Below are positions 34,649-42,487 of a stretch of DNA of 64,000 bases, piece by piece. The notes beneath the pieces were generated by a model that saw only the letters and a program-made list of their open reading frames with translations, was not told where the DNA came from and did not search any database. Source of the stretch: Rhodocyclaceae bacterium. Its GTDB lineage: Bacteria; Pseudomonadota; Gammaproteobacteria; Burkholderiales; Rhodocyclaceae. Each line of letters begins with the position of its first letter. Position 1 is the stretch's first letter. Location of the stretch: positions 1 through 64,000 of the forward strand of contig JAGWTC010000003.1 of NCBI GenBank assembly GCA_028869135.1, read 5' to 3'. A program made the position numbers and the translations under genes.

Positions 34649-35046
34649 CGGTTGTAATCCTCCGGCGGCTTCAGCATCTGCTCGGCGCGGCTGGCAGTCG
34701 ATTTGCGATCGATCCCGGCCGCCGGCACCTCGCCGCCCGGAGAGTCCTCGGGGCCGGGGCCGGGTGCGGGAACGTCGGATGGAATGCCGCGCCGCTCGCT
34801 GTCCCGCAGGCCGCGCGTGATATCGCTGGCGGCCTGTTCGATGACCTGCCTGGGCAATGGGCCGCTCGATACATCAACGTCCCGGCCGGGCTTGGGAGCT
34901 TCATCATGTTCATGCGGCAGACGCAAATCGCCTTCATTTGACGGGCGCGCCGGATCAAGGTCTTCAGGCGTTGCGCCCTGCCTGTCCAGAGCCCGGCTCT
35001 TTTGCCGGTCCGCAGAGGGGCTTCCGGTAGCGGCTTCTTTTCTCAC
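34645..35046 (-). CDS. Hypothetical hydrophilic, Pro/Asp-rich protein
   Basis: 133 aa from a GTG at 35046 with GAGGGG 7 nt upstream, ten bp after the preceding membrane protein's stop; a longer frame to 35136 runs into that gene and is rejected. The composition is disordered-like (DRQKSRALDRQGATPEDLDP, PAPGPGPEDSPGG). The middle has a short helix (LPRQVIEQAASDITRGL). Third gene of a leftward operon with the genes at 35838 and 35057. No family is recognised. Confidence 0.6.
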   Translation of the reverse strand: MRKEAATGSPSADRQKSRALDRQGATPEDLDPARPSNEGDLRLPHEHDEAPKPGRDVDVSSGPLPRQVIEQAASDITRGLRDSERRGIPSDVPAPGPGPEDSPGGEVPAAGIDRKSTASRAEQMLKPPEDYNR

Positions 35047-35056
35047 TGCGCGCCCC

Positions 35057-35791
35057 TCAGGCAATATGGGTGACCCGGCGATGCAACACACGCCGCGATC
35101 CATGGATGCCCACCGCGCCACCCGCCAAGGCCGCAACGAGGGACAGAGCGATGCTGAGCGTCAACCAGATACTGACCATGGTGGCGGTGTGCAGGGTTTC
35201 CTGCGCCGCCGCCCGACCGCGCTCATCAGCTTCATTGCCCCGCCCGCTCAACGCCAGTCCCTGATCAATCAGTTGCTGCGCCTGCTCGTTGGAGAGCCCA
35301 AGGCTGCGCTGCAGCGCATCAACGGCTTCCTGTCGATTGCCGCGATCAAGATTGCCGATGACCTGGGCGCTATCCTGAACGGTGCGCCCCTGCAGCGAAG
35401 GGAAGATGGCCTCGAAAGTGGCGCCGGTAACCGAGCTGGCCAGAAATACCCCCAATAGCAAGGTCATTCCCCAGGCTGCGGCGCCATGCAGGATGCCGTC
35501 GAAGCCGCGTCGCAGGCCACTGCCCCGTGCCGCGATGTAGCCGCCGATGAAGGCTGAAATGATCATGGTCAGACTGTTCCACAATGAAGCGACGACGGGA
35601 AAGCTCTGCCCCGTGCCTGTCTCGCCGAAATCGAAGAAGCTCAAGCCTGCGGCAGTGCCCAGCAACATCAACAGCATATTGCTCGCAATGCCGACGGCAA
35701 GCCCCGCGAAAATGGCGCTCCACCGCACATTGAGGAAAGCTGAGCGCGGCAGCATGGCCGCGGCGTTGGTCTCCGTGATTTCAAGTTGCAT
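35057..35791 (-). CDS. Inner-membrane protein of a stress operon
   Basis: 244 aa. About four hydrophobic segments: 24-50 (WSAIFAGLAVGIASNMLLML), 68-92, 100-128 and 205-232. A soluble region between the last two contains LGLSNEQAQQLIDQGLAL. The VRWSAIFAGLAVG start resembles small membrane proteins common in Proteobacteria next to stress genes (annotated as PhnA-like or general membrane proteins). No catalytic motif is seen. It follows the lipoprotein gene by 46 bp. Confidence 0.72.
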   Translation of the reverse strand: MQLEITETNAAAMLPRSAFLNVRWSAIFAGLAVGIASNMLLMLLGTAAGLSFFDFGETGTGQSFPVVASLWNSLTMIISAFIGGYIAARGSGLRRGFDGILHGAAAWGMTLLLGVFLASSVTGATFEAIFPSLQGRTVQDSAQVIGNLDRGNRQEAVDALQRSLGLSNEQAQQLIDQGLALSGRGNEADERGRAAAQETLHTATMVSIWLTLSIALSLVAALAGGAVGIHGSRRVLHRRVTHIA

Positions 35792-35837
35792 GGCGAACTC
35801 CTTTCAATGCTCCCGGTCAGCTCTGGTGAACTGTCGA

Positions 35838-36080
35838 TCACCCCGCTCCACCCTGCCGTTCCGGCGGTGTACTGGGCGGCGGCATGCCGCTGGGTGACGG
35901 GCTGGGCGTATCCGTGCCGCTGGGACCCGGCGGATTGCTGGGCATGGACGGTGGCGCGCTGGGCGGCGTCGGCGACGACTGGACGGATGGCTCTACTTGC
36001 GGCGTGCTCGGCGGCTTGTTGCACGCGGCGAGCACCAGTGCAATGCTGAAACCTGTGAGCAACTGAGTGCAGTGTTTCAT
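35838..36080 (-). CDS. Small Pro/Ser-rich lipoprotein
   Basis: 80 aa. The leader MKHCTQLLTGFSIALVLAAC ends in a lipobox (LAAC), after which the protein is almost only Pro, Ser, Gly and Thr (PPSAPPSMPSNPPGPSG), a flexible linker-like tail. AAGGAG lies 7 nt before the ATG at 36080; the long upstream extension of the frame is not coding. First gene of the leftward operon served by the sigma-54 element at 36160. Confidence 0.7.
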   Translation of the reverse strand: MKHCTQLLTGFSIALVLAACNKPPSTPQVEPSVQSSPTPPSAPPSMPSNPPGPSGTDTPSPSPSGMPPPSTPPERQGGAG

Positions 36081-36159
36081 CGTTAGCTCCTTCTTCGTAA
36101 GTGGCAATCCGGAATACGTTGCGACAAGGAAGCAACGTTTGAGCCTCGTGCTGTCCGCA

Positions 36160-36175
36160 TGCATTAGCCGTGCCT
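36160..36175 (-). promoter_or_regulatory. Sigma-54 promoter of the lipoprotein-membrane protein operon
   Basis: On the minus strand AGGCACGGCTAATGCA: GGCACG, four bases, then ATGCA. Only positions 1 and 12 differ from consensus. It is 80 bp before the ATG at 36080. The intergenic region 36081-36416 contains this element, the divergent one at 36360, and no other feature I can support. Confidence 0.75.
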
Positions 36176-36359
36176 GACTCGCCCCGCCTTTCAAACCGGC
36201 TGGCAGCGGCGAAAACCGGCCCTGCCCAAGGCGATATCGGCCGGGTTTTCTGGCAGTTCTTACGCCCTTCTTGTAACTCTTGCCCAACTCGCCGGGGGAA
36301 ATGCACCGCCCCTCCTCGCTCCCGGCCCCGGATAAGGGGGCTTGGCGTTTTCGCCTCGC

Positions 36360-36375
36360 TGGCATAAGCCTTGCG
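36360..36375 (+). promoter_or_regulatory. Sigma-54 promoter of the rpoN paralogue
   Basis: TGGCATAAGCCTTGCG has TGGCA and TTGC with GG and GC ten bases apart, lying 42 bp before the rpoN ATG. It implies that this sigma factor is made under sigma-54 control, a positive loop. Confidence 0.72.
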
Positions 36376-36416
36376 ACGGGGCTGTGCATTCGACAGAACA
36401 GGCAAAAGGAGCAGGC

Positions 36417-37817
36417 ATGGACATCGGCATGGATTTGCAACAGCGGCAGCAACTGACCATGACACCGCAGTTACAGCAAGCGCTACGCCTGTTGCAGTTA
36501 TCTACGATGGAGTTCAATCAGGAAATGGAGGCGGCCCTGGCAGACAACCCATTCCTTGAGGCGACCGAGCCGCCCGCTGCGCCTGCCACACACGATGCTT
36601 TCGTTTCGGGCGGCAGCGAAATCACGACCGCCGCGCCGGAAAGCGCGCCGGAGGAGCCACCGCTGGATACCGTCGACTGGGGGCGGCCTGCGGCCGATGC
36701 CGACGCCGCCCAGGACTGGACCGACTGGTCGGAATCTCCCGTTTCTCTGCATGAAGCGCTACGCAATCAGTTGCTCGTTTGGCCCCTGGACGAACGGCAG
36801 CGTTTGCTGACGCATCTGCTGATCGACGAACTCAGCGATGCGGGCTATCTGGAGGCCTCCTTGTCCGAACTCCTGGCGCTCCTGCCTCAAGGGAGCGAGG
36901 TTACGCTGGGTGAGCTGGAAAATGCGCTCGCCATCGTTCAGCAACTCGAACCCACCGGCATCGGCGCACGCACGCTTCAGGAGTGCCTTCTATTGCAGCT
37001 TGCCGAGTTTCCCTCCGCTACACCCGGCCTTGCAGTGGCAAAGCGCCTGCTGGAACATCACTGCGACCTGCTGGCACGCCGCCAGTTTCCGCAACTCGCG
37101 CACCTGCTTCAATGCGATGAAAGCGAACTTCATATCGCCCGGACGCTGATCAGGACACTGGATCCGCGCCCCGGTCGGCGTTATGCGCCGGACGATGCAC
37201 GCTATATCGTCCCCGATGTCATCGTCGCCCAATCCGGCAAGCGCTGGCTGGCCAGAATGAACCCGGCCGTGCAGCCGGCCATGCGGCTCAACCGCAGCTA
37301 TGCCGAACTGGCAGGCCGGCACACTGCCCCTGCCTGCACGCACATGTTGCGCGAAGCGAGATGGCTGCTGCGCAGCATCGAACAACGGCGCGACACCATA
37401 CAGCGTGTGGCCAATGCCATCGTCCAGCGGCAAAGGGTGTTTTTCAGCCACGGCGACGCGGCCATGCGCCCGATGTCGCTGAAGGACATCGCCGGCGAGG
37501 TGGATTTGCACGAGTCCACCGTGTGCCGGGTGACCAATGGCAAGTACATGGCGACACCGCGCGGCCTGTTCGAGTTCAAGTATTTCTTTTCGCGCCAGCT
37601 TCCCGCGCGCGGCGGAAGCTGCTCCGCGCTGGCGGTTCGTGCGCTGATTCGCGAGCTGATCGCCGCCGAAAATTCCGAACAGCCGCTGTCCGATGTGCAA
37701 TTGGCGCATCTGCTGAACGAACAGGGCTTCGGTCTGGTGCGGCGCACAGTGACGAAATACCGGACCCAGATGCGCGTCCCCAGCGTCGAGCTGAGACGTG
37801 CGGCCCGGCATCGCTAG
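36417..37817 (+). CDS. rpoN: RNA polymerase sigma-54 factor (RpoN paralogue)
   Basis: 466 aa. Region I is present (LQQRQQLTMTPQLQQALRLL, LSTMEFNQEM), needed for activator response. An acidic linker, the core-binding domain, the HTH and the RpoN box near the end (RRTVTKYRTQMRVPS) complete it. The box normally reads ARRTVAKYRE, so this copy is slightly diverged. AAGGAG precedes the ATG at 36417; the longer frame from 36342 would include its own promoter. There are no usual rpoN neighbours (lptB, hpf, ptsN), so it is probably a second copy dedicated to the local cluster. Confidence 0.92.
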   Translation: MDIGMDLQQRQQLTMTPQLQQALRLLQLSTMEFNQEMEAALADNPFLEATEPPAAPATHDAFVSGGSEITTAAPESAPEEPPLDTVDWGRPAADADAAQDWTDWSESPVSLHEALRNQLLVWPLDERQRLLTHLLIDELSDAGYLEASLSELLALLPQGSEVTLGELENALAIVQQLEPTGIGARTLQECLLLQLAEFPSATPGLAVAKRLLEHHCDLLARRQFPQLAHLLQCDESELHIARTLIRTLDPRPGRRYAPDDARYIVPDVIVAQSGKRWLARMNPAVQPAMRLNRSYAELAGRHTAPACTHMLREARWLLRSIEQRRDTIQRVANAIVQRQRVFFSHGDAAMRPMSLKDIAGEVDLHESTVCRVTNGKYMATPRGLFEFKYFFSRQLPARGGSCSALAVRALIRELIAAENSEQPLSDVQLAHLLNEQGFGLVRRTVTKYRTQMRVPSVELRRAARHR

Positions 37818-37818
37818 G

Positions 37819-38199
37819 CTAGTGCTGATGTTTGGCGATGGCCTTCGCCAGCGCAGCCTTGTTCATCGTCGAGCGCCCCCGGATGCCGAGCGCTGCGGCA
37901 CGTCCGTAGAGCGCCGCACGCGACTGCCCCACCCCATCCACGCCGCCATAGGTCGCACCTTTGCCGCTGCGCTTTGCCGCGCTGCTTTTCTGCTGTGAGC
38001 GCGGATCGGACGGCCCCGGGCGACGCTTCGCCAACCAACGGTCGCCGACCTTTTCGAAACTGTGCTTGAGCGCCGCCATCGCGGTTCGCGCTGCGCGTTC
38101 GCCGGGACCGTATTCCTTCTCTGCATGCTGCAGCACAGTCGCGTAGAGATGCTGGGCCCGCACGGATGAGCGTTTCAGGGTACTGGGCATTCGGGGCAT
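37819..38199 (-). CDS. chaB: ChaB-family protein with C-terminal Rho-N-like motif
   Basis: 126 aa. Residues of about 5-60 carry the ChaB signature (LYATVLQHAEKEYGPGERA, AMAALKHSFEKVGDRW). The C-terminus (LYGRAAALGIRGRSTMNKAALAKAIAKH, quoted in parts as LYGRAAALGIRGRS and KAALAKAIA) is a small SAP/Rho-N-type nucleic-acid-binding motif. ChaB proteins are found with cation transport and stress genes. It is convergent with rpoN (1-bp gap) and has a sigma-54-like promoter 43 bp upstream. Confidence 0.85.
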   Translation of the reverse strand: MPRMPSTLKRSSVRAQHLYATVLQHAEKEYGPGERAARTAMAALKHSFEKVGDRWLAKRRPGPSDPRSQQKSSAAKRSGKGATYGGVDGVGQSRAALYGRAAALGIRGRSTMNKAALAKAIAKHQH

Positions 38200-38241
38200 G
38201 AGGTTTCTCCTGGTGCGTCTCCTTTGGGCACGCCATGCGGT

Positions 38242-38257
38242 GGCAAGCCGCGTTCCC
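38242..38257 (-). promoter_or_regulatory. Sigma-54 promoter of chaB
   Basis: On the minus strand GGGAACGCGGCTTGCC: GG and GC ten bases apart, with ACG and TTGC matching; mismatches at positions 1, 4 and 16. It is divergent from the element at 38266. Confidence 0.65.
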
Positions 38258-38265
38258 CACGGATC

Positions 38266-38281
38266 GGGAACAGGCGTTGCT
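38266..38281 (+). promoter_or_regulatory. Sigma-54 promoter of the CBS-domain gene
   Basis: GGGAACAGGCGTTGCT has GG and GC ten bases apart and TTGCT in full, with mismatches at 1, 4 and 7. It lies 36 bp before the start at 38317. Confidence 0.62.
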
Positions 38282-38316
38282 GCGCGTTAACGCATCACCA
38301 TGCAAAGGAGATGAAA

Positions 38317-38730
38317 ATGCTGATCAGCGACGTAATGACGCGCAAGGTCCGTATTGCCAGCCCGGACCAGAGCTTGCAGCAGGCGGCGGAAATCATGGCG
38401 GCGGAAAATATAGGCTGTCTGCCAGTCGGGGAAAACGACCGACTGGTCGGCATGATCACCGACCGCGATATCGCCGTGCGCGCCGTGGCCCAAGCCAAGG
38501 CGCCCGACACTACCAAGGTGCGCGAAGCCATGAGCGCCGACGTCAAGTATTGCTATGACGATGACAGCGTCTCCAGCATTGCCGGCAATATGGGCGATAT
38601 CCAGTTGCACCGCTTGCCCGTCGTCAACCATGACAAGCGCCTGGTCGGCATCGTCGCCGTCGCCGACCTCGCCAACTACGACGGGCCGGACTCAGCTGCG
38701 CGCGCCATTTGCGGCATATCCGGCGATTGA
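38317..38730 (+). CDS. CBS-domain pair protein
   Basis: 137 aa consisting of two CBS motifs (ISDVMTRKVRIASPDQSLQ and VREAMSADVKYCYDDDSV). Such Bateman modules bind adenine nucleotides and sense energy or stress. LVGMITDRDIAVRAVA is the typical CBS core. GGAG lies 6 nt before the ATG at 38317; the in-frame ATG at 38311 abuts GGAG and cannot use it. A stand-alone regulator or sensor in the sigma-54 stress cluster. Confidence 0.88.
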   Translation: MLISDVMTRKVRIASPDQSLQQAAEIMAAENIGCLPVGENDRLVGMITDRDIAVRAVAQAKAPDTTKVREAMSADVKYCYDDDSVSSIAGNMGDIQLHRLPVVNHDKRLVGIVAVADLANYDGPDSAARAICGISGD

Positions 38731-38777
38731 CCGTTGCACTGGTGGCCCCGGCGTTCGGGGCCACCTCGGCACATCGG

Positions 38778-39173
38778 CTACGAAGCGGGTCTGGATTTCG
38801 CCGGCTTGCCGTCCGGGCTGCCCTGTATCGTCAGGTTGTTGCGGACGCCGCGCACATCGGGGACGCCCTTGGCGAGGGTAACAGCCTGATCGCGCTCGGC
38901 TTCGCTGGCCACGTTGCCGGAAAGCTCGACGACGCCCTTGACCGTATCCACCTTGATGCGCGTGGCGCTGACGGTCGAATCCTTGGCGAAGCGGGACTTG
39001 ACCCGGGCGGTGATGGTCGCATCATCGACATACTGACCGACCGAGCCGGATTTTTCCTTGTCGTGGGCGACGCCCTCCTTGTCGTAATCGGCGGCGTGGG
39101 CGACCGCGCCGGAGCCAAGCAGTACAGCCGAGCCAAGCGCCAGGGCCAGCGACTTCATCTTGATCTGATTCAT
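38778..39173 (-). CDS. Periplasmic BON-domain protein
   Basis: 131 aa. A signal peptide (SLALALGSAVLLGSGAVAHA) is followed by one BON domain (VDDATITARVKSRFAKDS, KGVVELSGNVASEAERDQA, VRGVRNNL). It is OsmY-like but with one domain rather than two. BON proteins bind membranes and help against osmotic or envelope stress. A near-perfect sigma-54 promoter lies 62 bp upstream. Confidence 0.88.
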   Translation of the reverse strand: MNQIKMKSLALALGSAVLLGSGAVAHAADYDKEGVAHDKEKSGSVGQYVDDATITARVKSRFAKDSTVSATRIKVDTVKGVVELSGNVASEAERDQAVTLAKGVPDVRGVRNNLTIQGSPDGKPAKSRPAS

Positions 39174-39234
39174 CGGTGCGTCCTTTCATCGGTTGAGGAA
39201 CGAGCAGCAGGCGTCGCCTGCTTCCCTCGGTAGA

Positions 39235-39250
39235 CGCAAGTCACATGCCA
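39235..39250 (-). promoter_or_regulatory. Sigma-54 promoter of the BON-domain gene
   Basis: On the minus strand TGGCATGTGACTTGCG: TGGCA, G at position 7 and TTGC in place, mismatching consensus only at positions 6 and 16. This is the best sigma-54 element in the window. Confidence 0.78.
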
Positions 39251-39379
39251 AAGCCCGACATGGCAATAAATGCGCCGCACCGTGCTGTCGTCGAGCCCGG
39301 CCCAACCCTTGCTGCAGAAGCCTTTACGCCGATCAACACGGCCACCCTAGGATATTTCCTACCCGCAAATAGGACGGCA

Positions 39380-39395
39380 TGGCGTTGTCTATGCC
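39380..39395 (+). promoter_or_regulatory. Weak sigma-54-like element before the activator gene
   Basis: TGGCGTTGTCTATGCC keeps TGGC, the 10-bp spacing and TGC, but not ACG or the first T of TTGC. It lies 92 bp before the start at 39487. Confidence 0.4.
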
Positions 39396-39486
39396 CGGGC
39401 CGGCCGCCAATATTCGCTTCATGGTTGGAAGATTTGCAAGCCCTTGCAAGTGCTCCAGCACCGACAGCGAAGAAAAGGGGATGATC

Positions 39487-40536
39487 ATGTTTGAATCACG
39501 CAAACTGGAAATGCACAGCCCCGAAAGCCCGCATGTACCGATCCTGCATACCGTTTCCGGCAGCAACGCCACCGACGCGTTCGGCCGCCTGTACGGAACA
39601 TCCCCCGTCATGTGTGCCGTCTATGAGCAGATCGCCCGCGTGGCCCCCAGCGACGCATCGGTCCTGATCGTCGGCGAGAACGGATGCGGCAAGGAGCTCG
39701 TGGCCCTGACGATCCATGAGATGAGCGCCTACGCCGACCAGCCTTTCCTCGCGGTAAATTGCGGCGCCCTGCCCCCCTCGCTGGTCGAGGCGGAACTGTT
39801 CGGATATGAAAAAGGCGCCTTCACCGGCGCGCATCGGTCGCACGCAGGCTACTTCGAGCGCGCCCACGGCGGCACCCTGTTTCTGGACGAAGTCGGCGAG
39901 ATGACGCCCGAAATGCAGGTACGGCTGTTGCGAGTCCTGGAAACCCACCGCATCCAGCGTATCGGCAGCGATCAGGAAACAGAATGCGAGGTCAGAATCA
40001 TCGCAGCGACCAACCGCGATCCTTTGCAGGCCATACAGGCCATGCAACTGCGCGAGGATCTGTATTACCGGCTGGCGGAGTTTCCCCTTCTGATTCCGCC
40101 CCTGCGCGACCGCGGGGACGATGTGCTGCTGCTGGCCCGGCATTTTCTGCGACAGGCCAATATGCGTAACGGCAGCAACAAGCGCTTCGCTTCAACGGTG
40201 GAGGAAAAACTGCTGGCGCACGATTGGCCCGGCAACGTCCGCGAGCTCAAGAACTGCATACAGCGGGCCCATGTGATGTCGGAAAGCGAAGTCGATATCG
40301 ATACCGCCGGGCCCTTCCGGGCGGCTGAAACCAGCACCAGCGGATGGCTGGAGTTCATGCCCGGCGGCATCACGCTGGCGGAGGCGGAACGCCAGTTGAT
40401 CTTCGCGACGCTGGAGCATTTCCGCGGCGACAAGCGTCGCGCTGCCGACGCCCTGGGCATCAGCCTCAAGACCATCTACAACCGGCTCAACCACTATCTG
40501 GCAACGGGCCAGTCGCCCAGGGACGGCGCACCGTGA
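39487..40536 (+). CDS. Sigma-54 enhancer-binding activator (PspF-like, no receiver domain)
   Basis: 349 aa. The AAA+ domain (about 40-270) has Walker A GENGCGKE, the sigma-54 contact loop EKGAFTGA, Walker B GTLFLDEVG and sensor II RLAEFPLLIPPLRDR. A Fis-type HTH ends it (KRRAADALGISLKTIYNRL). Only about 35 residues precede the AAA+ domain, so there is no phosphorylation receiver or GAF domain, as in PspF; a partner protein would then control it. AAGGGG lies 6 nt before the ATG at 39487. The likely activator of the sigma-54 promoters at 33989-39395. Confidence 0.92.
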   Translation: MFESRKLEMHSPESPHVPILHTVSGSNATDAFGRLYGTSPVMCAVYEQIARVAPSDASVLIVGENGCGKELVALTIHEMSAYADQPFLAVNCGALPPSLVEAELFGYEKGAFTGAHRSHAGYFERAHGGTLFLDEVGEMTPEMQVRLLRVLETHRIQRIGSDQETECEVRIIAATNRDPLQAIQAMQLREDLYYRLAEFPLLIPPLRDRGDDVLLLARHFLRQANMRNGSNKRFASTVEEKLLAHDWPGNVRELKNCIQRAHVMSESEVDIDTAGPFRAAETSTSGWLEFMPGGITLAEAERQLIFATLEHFRGDKRRAADALGISLKTIYNRLNHYLATGQSPRDGAP

Positions 40537-40543
40537 TCTGCGG

Positions 40544-41710
40544 CTAACGTACCGAACGATAAGCGGTGGTGCGCTCCCGCTTGCTCAGTACCAGTTGCCA
40601 CAACTGCCCCTGACGGGAGCGGAAGAAGCCGGCGCAACACATCAGGTAATACTTCCACATGCGGTAGAAACGCATGTCGTACCTGCCCTCCAGCTCCGGC
40701 CAGGCGCGATTGAAGTTCTCCCACCAGGCCATCAGCGTGCGGTCATAATCGGGCCCGAAGTTATGCCAGTCCTCGATCAGGAACAGCCGATCCACGGCGT
40801 TCGAGATTTCCTGCGCCGAGGGCAGATGTCCGTTGGGGAAAATGTACTTGTCGAGCCAGGCATCGCATGAAGACGCCCGCGTGTAGTTACCGATGCTGTG
40901 CAGCAGGAACAGACCGTTGTCCGCAAGCAGTCGATGGGCCGTGGAAAAGTAGGTCGGATAATTCTTCGGACCGACATGCTCGAACATGCCGACGGAAACG
41001 ATCTTGTCGAACTGTCCCTGCAGGCTGCGATAGTCGATCAGTTCGATATCGACATCGAGGCCGGCGCAGCGCTCGCGGGCCAGCGCCTGCTGCTCCTTCG
41101 ATACCGTGATACCCAGCACCCGCACGCCGTAGTGTTCCGCTGCATAGCGCGCCAGACCGCCCCAGCCACAGCCGATGTCGAGCAGGCGTTCGCCGGCATG
41201 CAGCTCCAGCTTCCGGCAAATCAGCTCGTATTTGGCGAGCTGCGCCTCCTCCAGATTCGCTGCCCGATGCCAGTAGCCGCATGAGTACGCCATGCTGGGG
41301 TCGAGCATGGCCTTGAACACATCGTTGCCCAGATCGTAGTGCTGTTCGCCGACATGGAAGGCGCGCTTGATCGACTGGGCGTTGAACAGCCGCTGGCGCA
41401 GCAGCTCGCCGGCCAGACGCAAACGGCTCCAGCCCTTGATCAGCTCGTCGGCATCGATGCGCAGCAGCCGATGAAAGAGCTCGTCCAACCGCGGGCTGTC
41501 CCACAGGCCTTCCATATAGGTTTCGCCGAAACCCAGCGAGCCGCGGGTCAATATCTGCTTGTAAACGCTGTCGTCGTGGACCGTGAAGTCCCAGGGAGAG
41601 CTGCCGTTGATGCAAATGCCGGCAGCCGAGACCAGTTCCTGCAACACGCGCGGCGGCTCGTTCCGGTCCGGTGAAACGAGTGTCTGCGCAGATTCGAACG
41701 CTTTTCCCAT
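40544..41710 (-). CDS. cfa: Cyclopropane-fatty-acyl-phospholipid synthase
   Basis: 388 aa from the ATG at 41710 (GAGGG 8 nt upstream; the frame extends to 41815 without support). Adds a methylene group from SAM across double bonds of membrane phospholipid acyl chains. Visible are the SAM-binding LLDIGCGWGGLARYAAE, GITVSKEQ and the active-site segment YIFPNGHLPS. Family length. It ends 7 bp from the activator gene and fits a membrane-stress cluster, though no clear sigma-54 promoter is visible in the 246-bp upstream gap. Confidence 0.93.
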   Translation of the reverse strand: MGKAFESAQTLVSPDRNEPPRVLQELVSAAGICINGSSPWDFTVHDDSVYKQILTRGSLGFGETYMEGLWDSPRLDELFHRLLRIDADELIKGWSRLRLAGELLRQRLFNAQSIKRAFHVGEQHYDLGNDVFKAMLDPSMAYSCGYWHRAANLEEAQLAKYELICRKLELHAGERLLDIGCGWGGLARYAAEHYGVRVLGITVSKEQQALARERCAGLDVDIELIDYRSLQGQFDKIVSVGMFEHVGPKNYPTYFSTAHRLLADNGLFLLHSIGNYTRASSCDAWLDKYIFPNGHLPSAQEISNAVDRLFLIEDWHNFGPDYDRTLMAWWENFNRAWPELEGRYDMRFYRMWKYYLMCCAGFFRSRQGQLWQLVLSKRERTTAYRSVR

Positions 41711-41956
41711 ATGACATCCCTCATGCAAATACTGCAATAGGCAGGTGATACTCGATAGGCGCTGCGCGTCGCCCTCTGCAAGAGGAGACGACGTTTTACT
41801 TCCGATGCTGCACATTCTAGCGCCAAGTTCGGCGCGCTCGCGTCAGACTGCTCCGACAGCGAGTTTCCGCCCCGGTGCGGTAAGCAACGGTAAAAACGGT
41901 ACCAAACCCTTGCGAGCTGTGCCAGACTGAATGATCAACCGCCATTCGTCGTCACC

Positions 41957-42484
41957 ATGAGCCGCAACCGTTTTCATCTGCTTCCGATCGCCGCAATGCT
42001 TGTCTTGGCAGGCTGCGCGACCGCGCCGCAACCCCTTCCCTTCGATCTGGTCGGCAAGGGCAATACCGTGCATCGAGGGTTGTTCAAGCCGGCGGACGGG
42101 AGCATTGACGTCCGCATCAACAACAAGGTCTATACGGGCTTCTATGTCACATCGGTCAGCACGGCCCGCTCCACCACCATGGGCTGGGGCGTTGGCTACG
42201 GCGGCTACGGACGCTATGGCTACGGCGGCGCTTACGGGGCCTATCCGTCGGAAACCTGGACCACGGTCAGCAACAACAGCGGCAAGGCTTTTCTGCAGAG
42301 CGGCGACGGCGACAAGCTGAACTGCGACTTCATGTATGAAGGCCGGCGCCTCTTGGGCGAATGTCGCTCGCTGGACGGCAGCGTGGTGTATCAGATGGTC
42401 GCCAACGAAGCCGTGACCAATCCGCCACCGGCCGGCAATACCGCGCCGGCACCGAGCGTGCCGCCGGCGCCGACGCAGAGATAG
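41957..42484 (+). CDS. Hypothetical lipoprotein with Gly/Tyr-rich loop
   Basis: 175 aa. Lipobox LVLAGC at residues 16-21 marks an outer-membrane-anchored lipoprotein. The mature part has KVYTGFYVTSVS, a Gly/Tyr run (GYGGYGRYGYGGAYG) and a Pro/Ala-rich tail (PPPAGNTAPAPSVPP). LNCDFMYEGRRLLGECRS suggests a disulphide. No characterised family is recognised. It is convergent with the ankyrin gene. Confidence 0.72.
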   Translation: MSRNRFHLLPIAAMLVLAGCATAPQPLPFDLVGKGNTVHRGLFKPADGSIDVRINNKVYTGFYVTSVSTARSTTMGWGVGYGGYGRYGYGGAYGAYPSETWTTVSNNSGKAFLQSGDGDKLNCDFMYEGRRLLGECRSLDGSVVYQMVANEAVTNPPPAGNTAPAPSVPPAPTQR

Positions 42485-42487
42485 ACC

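Larger units (their letters stand above)
39174..39486. other. 313-bp intergenic region with two possible sigma-54 elements
   Basis: This gap between the divergent BON and activator genes holds the strong leftward element at 39235-39250 and weaker rightward GG-N10-GC candidates at 39261 (TGGCAATAAATGCGCC) and 39380. Short frames in it lack ribosome-binding sites and are probably not genes. Binding sites for the activator would be expected here, but no repeated motif stood out. Confidence 0.5.

Noticed and set aside
35838-36452. 204-aa version of the small lipoprotein
   Set aside because: The extension runs through the intergenic sigma-54 promoters; the lipobox start at 36080 has a good ribosome-binding site.
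41711-41956. Sigma-54 promoter for cfa
   Set aside because: GG-N10-GC pairs exist on the minus strand but miss most of the -12 TTGC or -24 bases, so cfa was left out of the proposed regulon.
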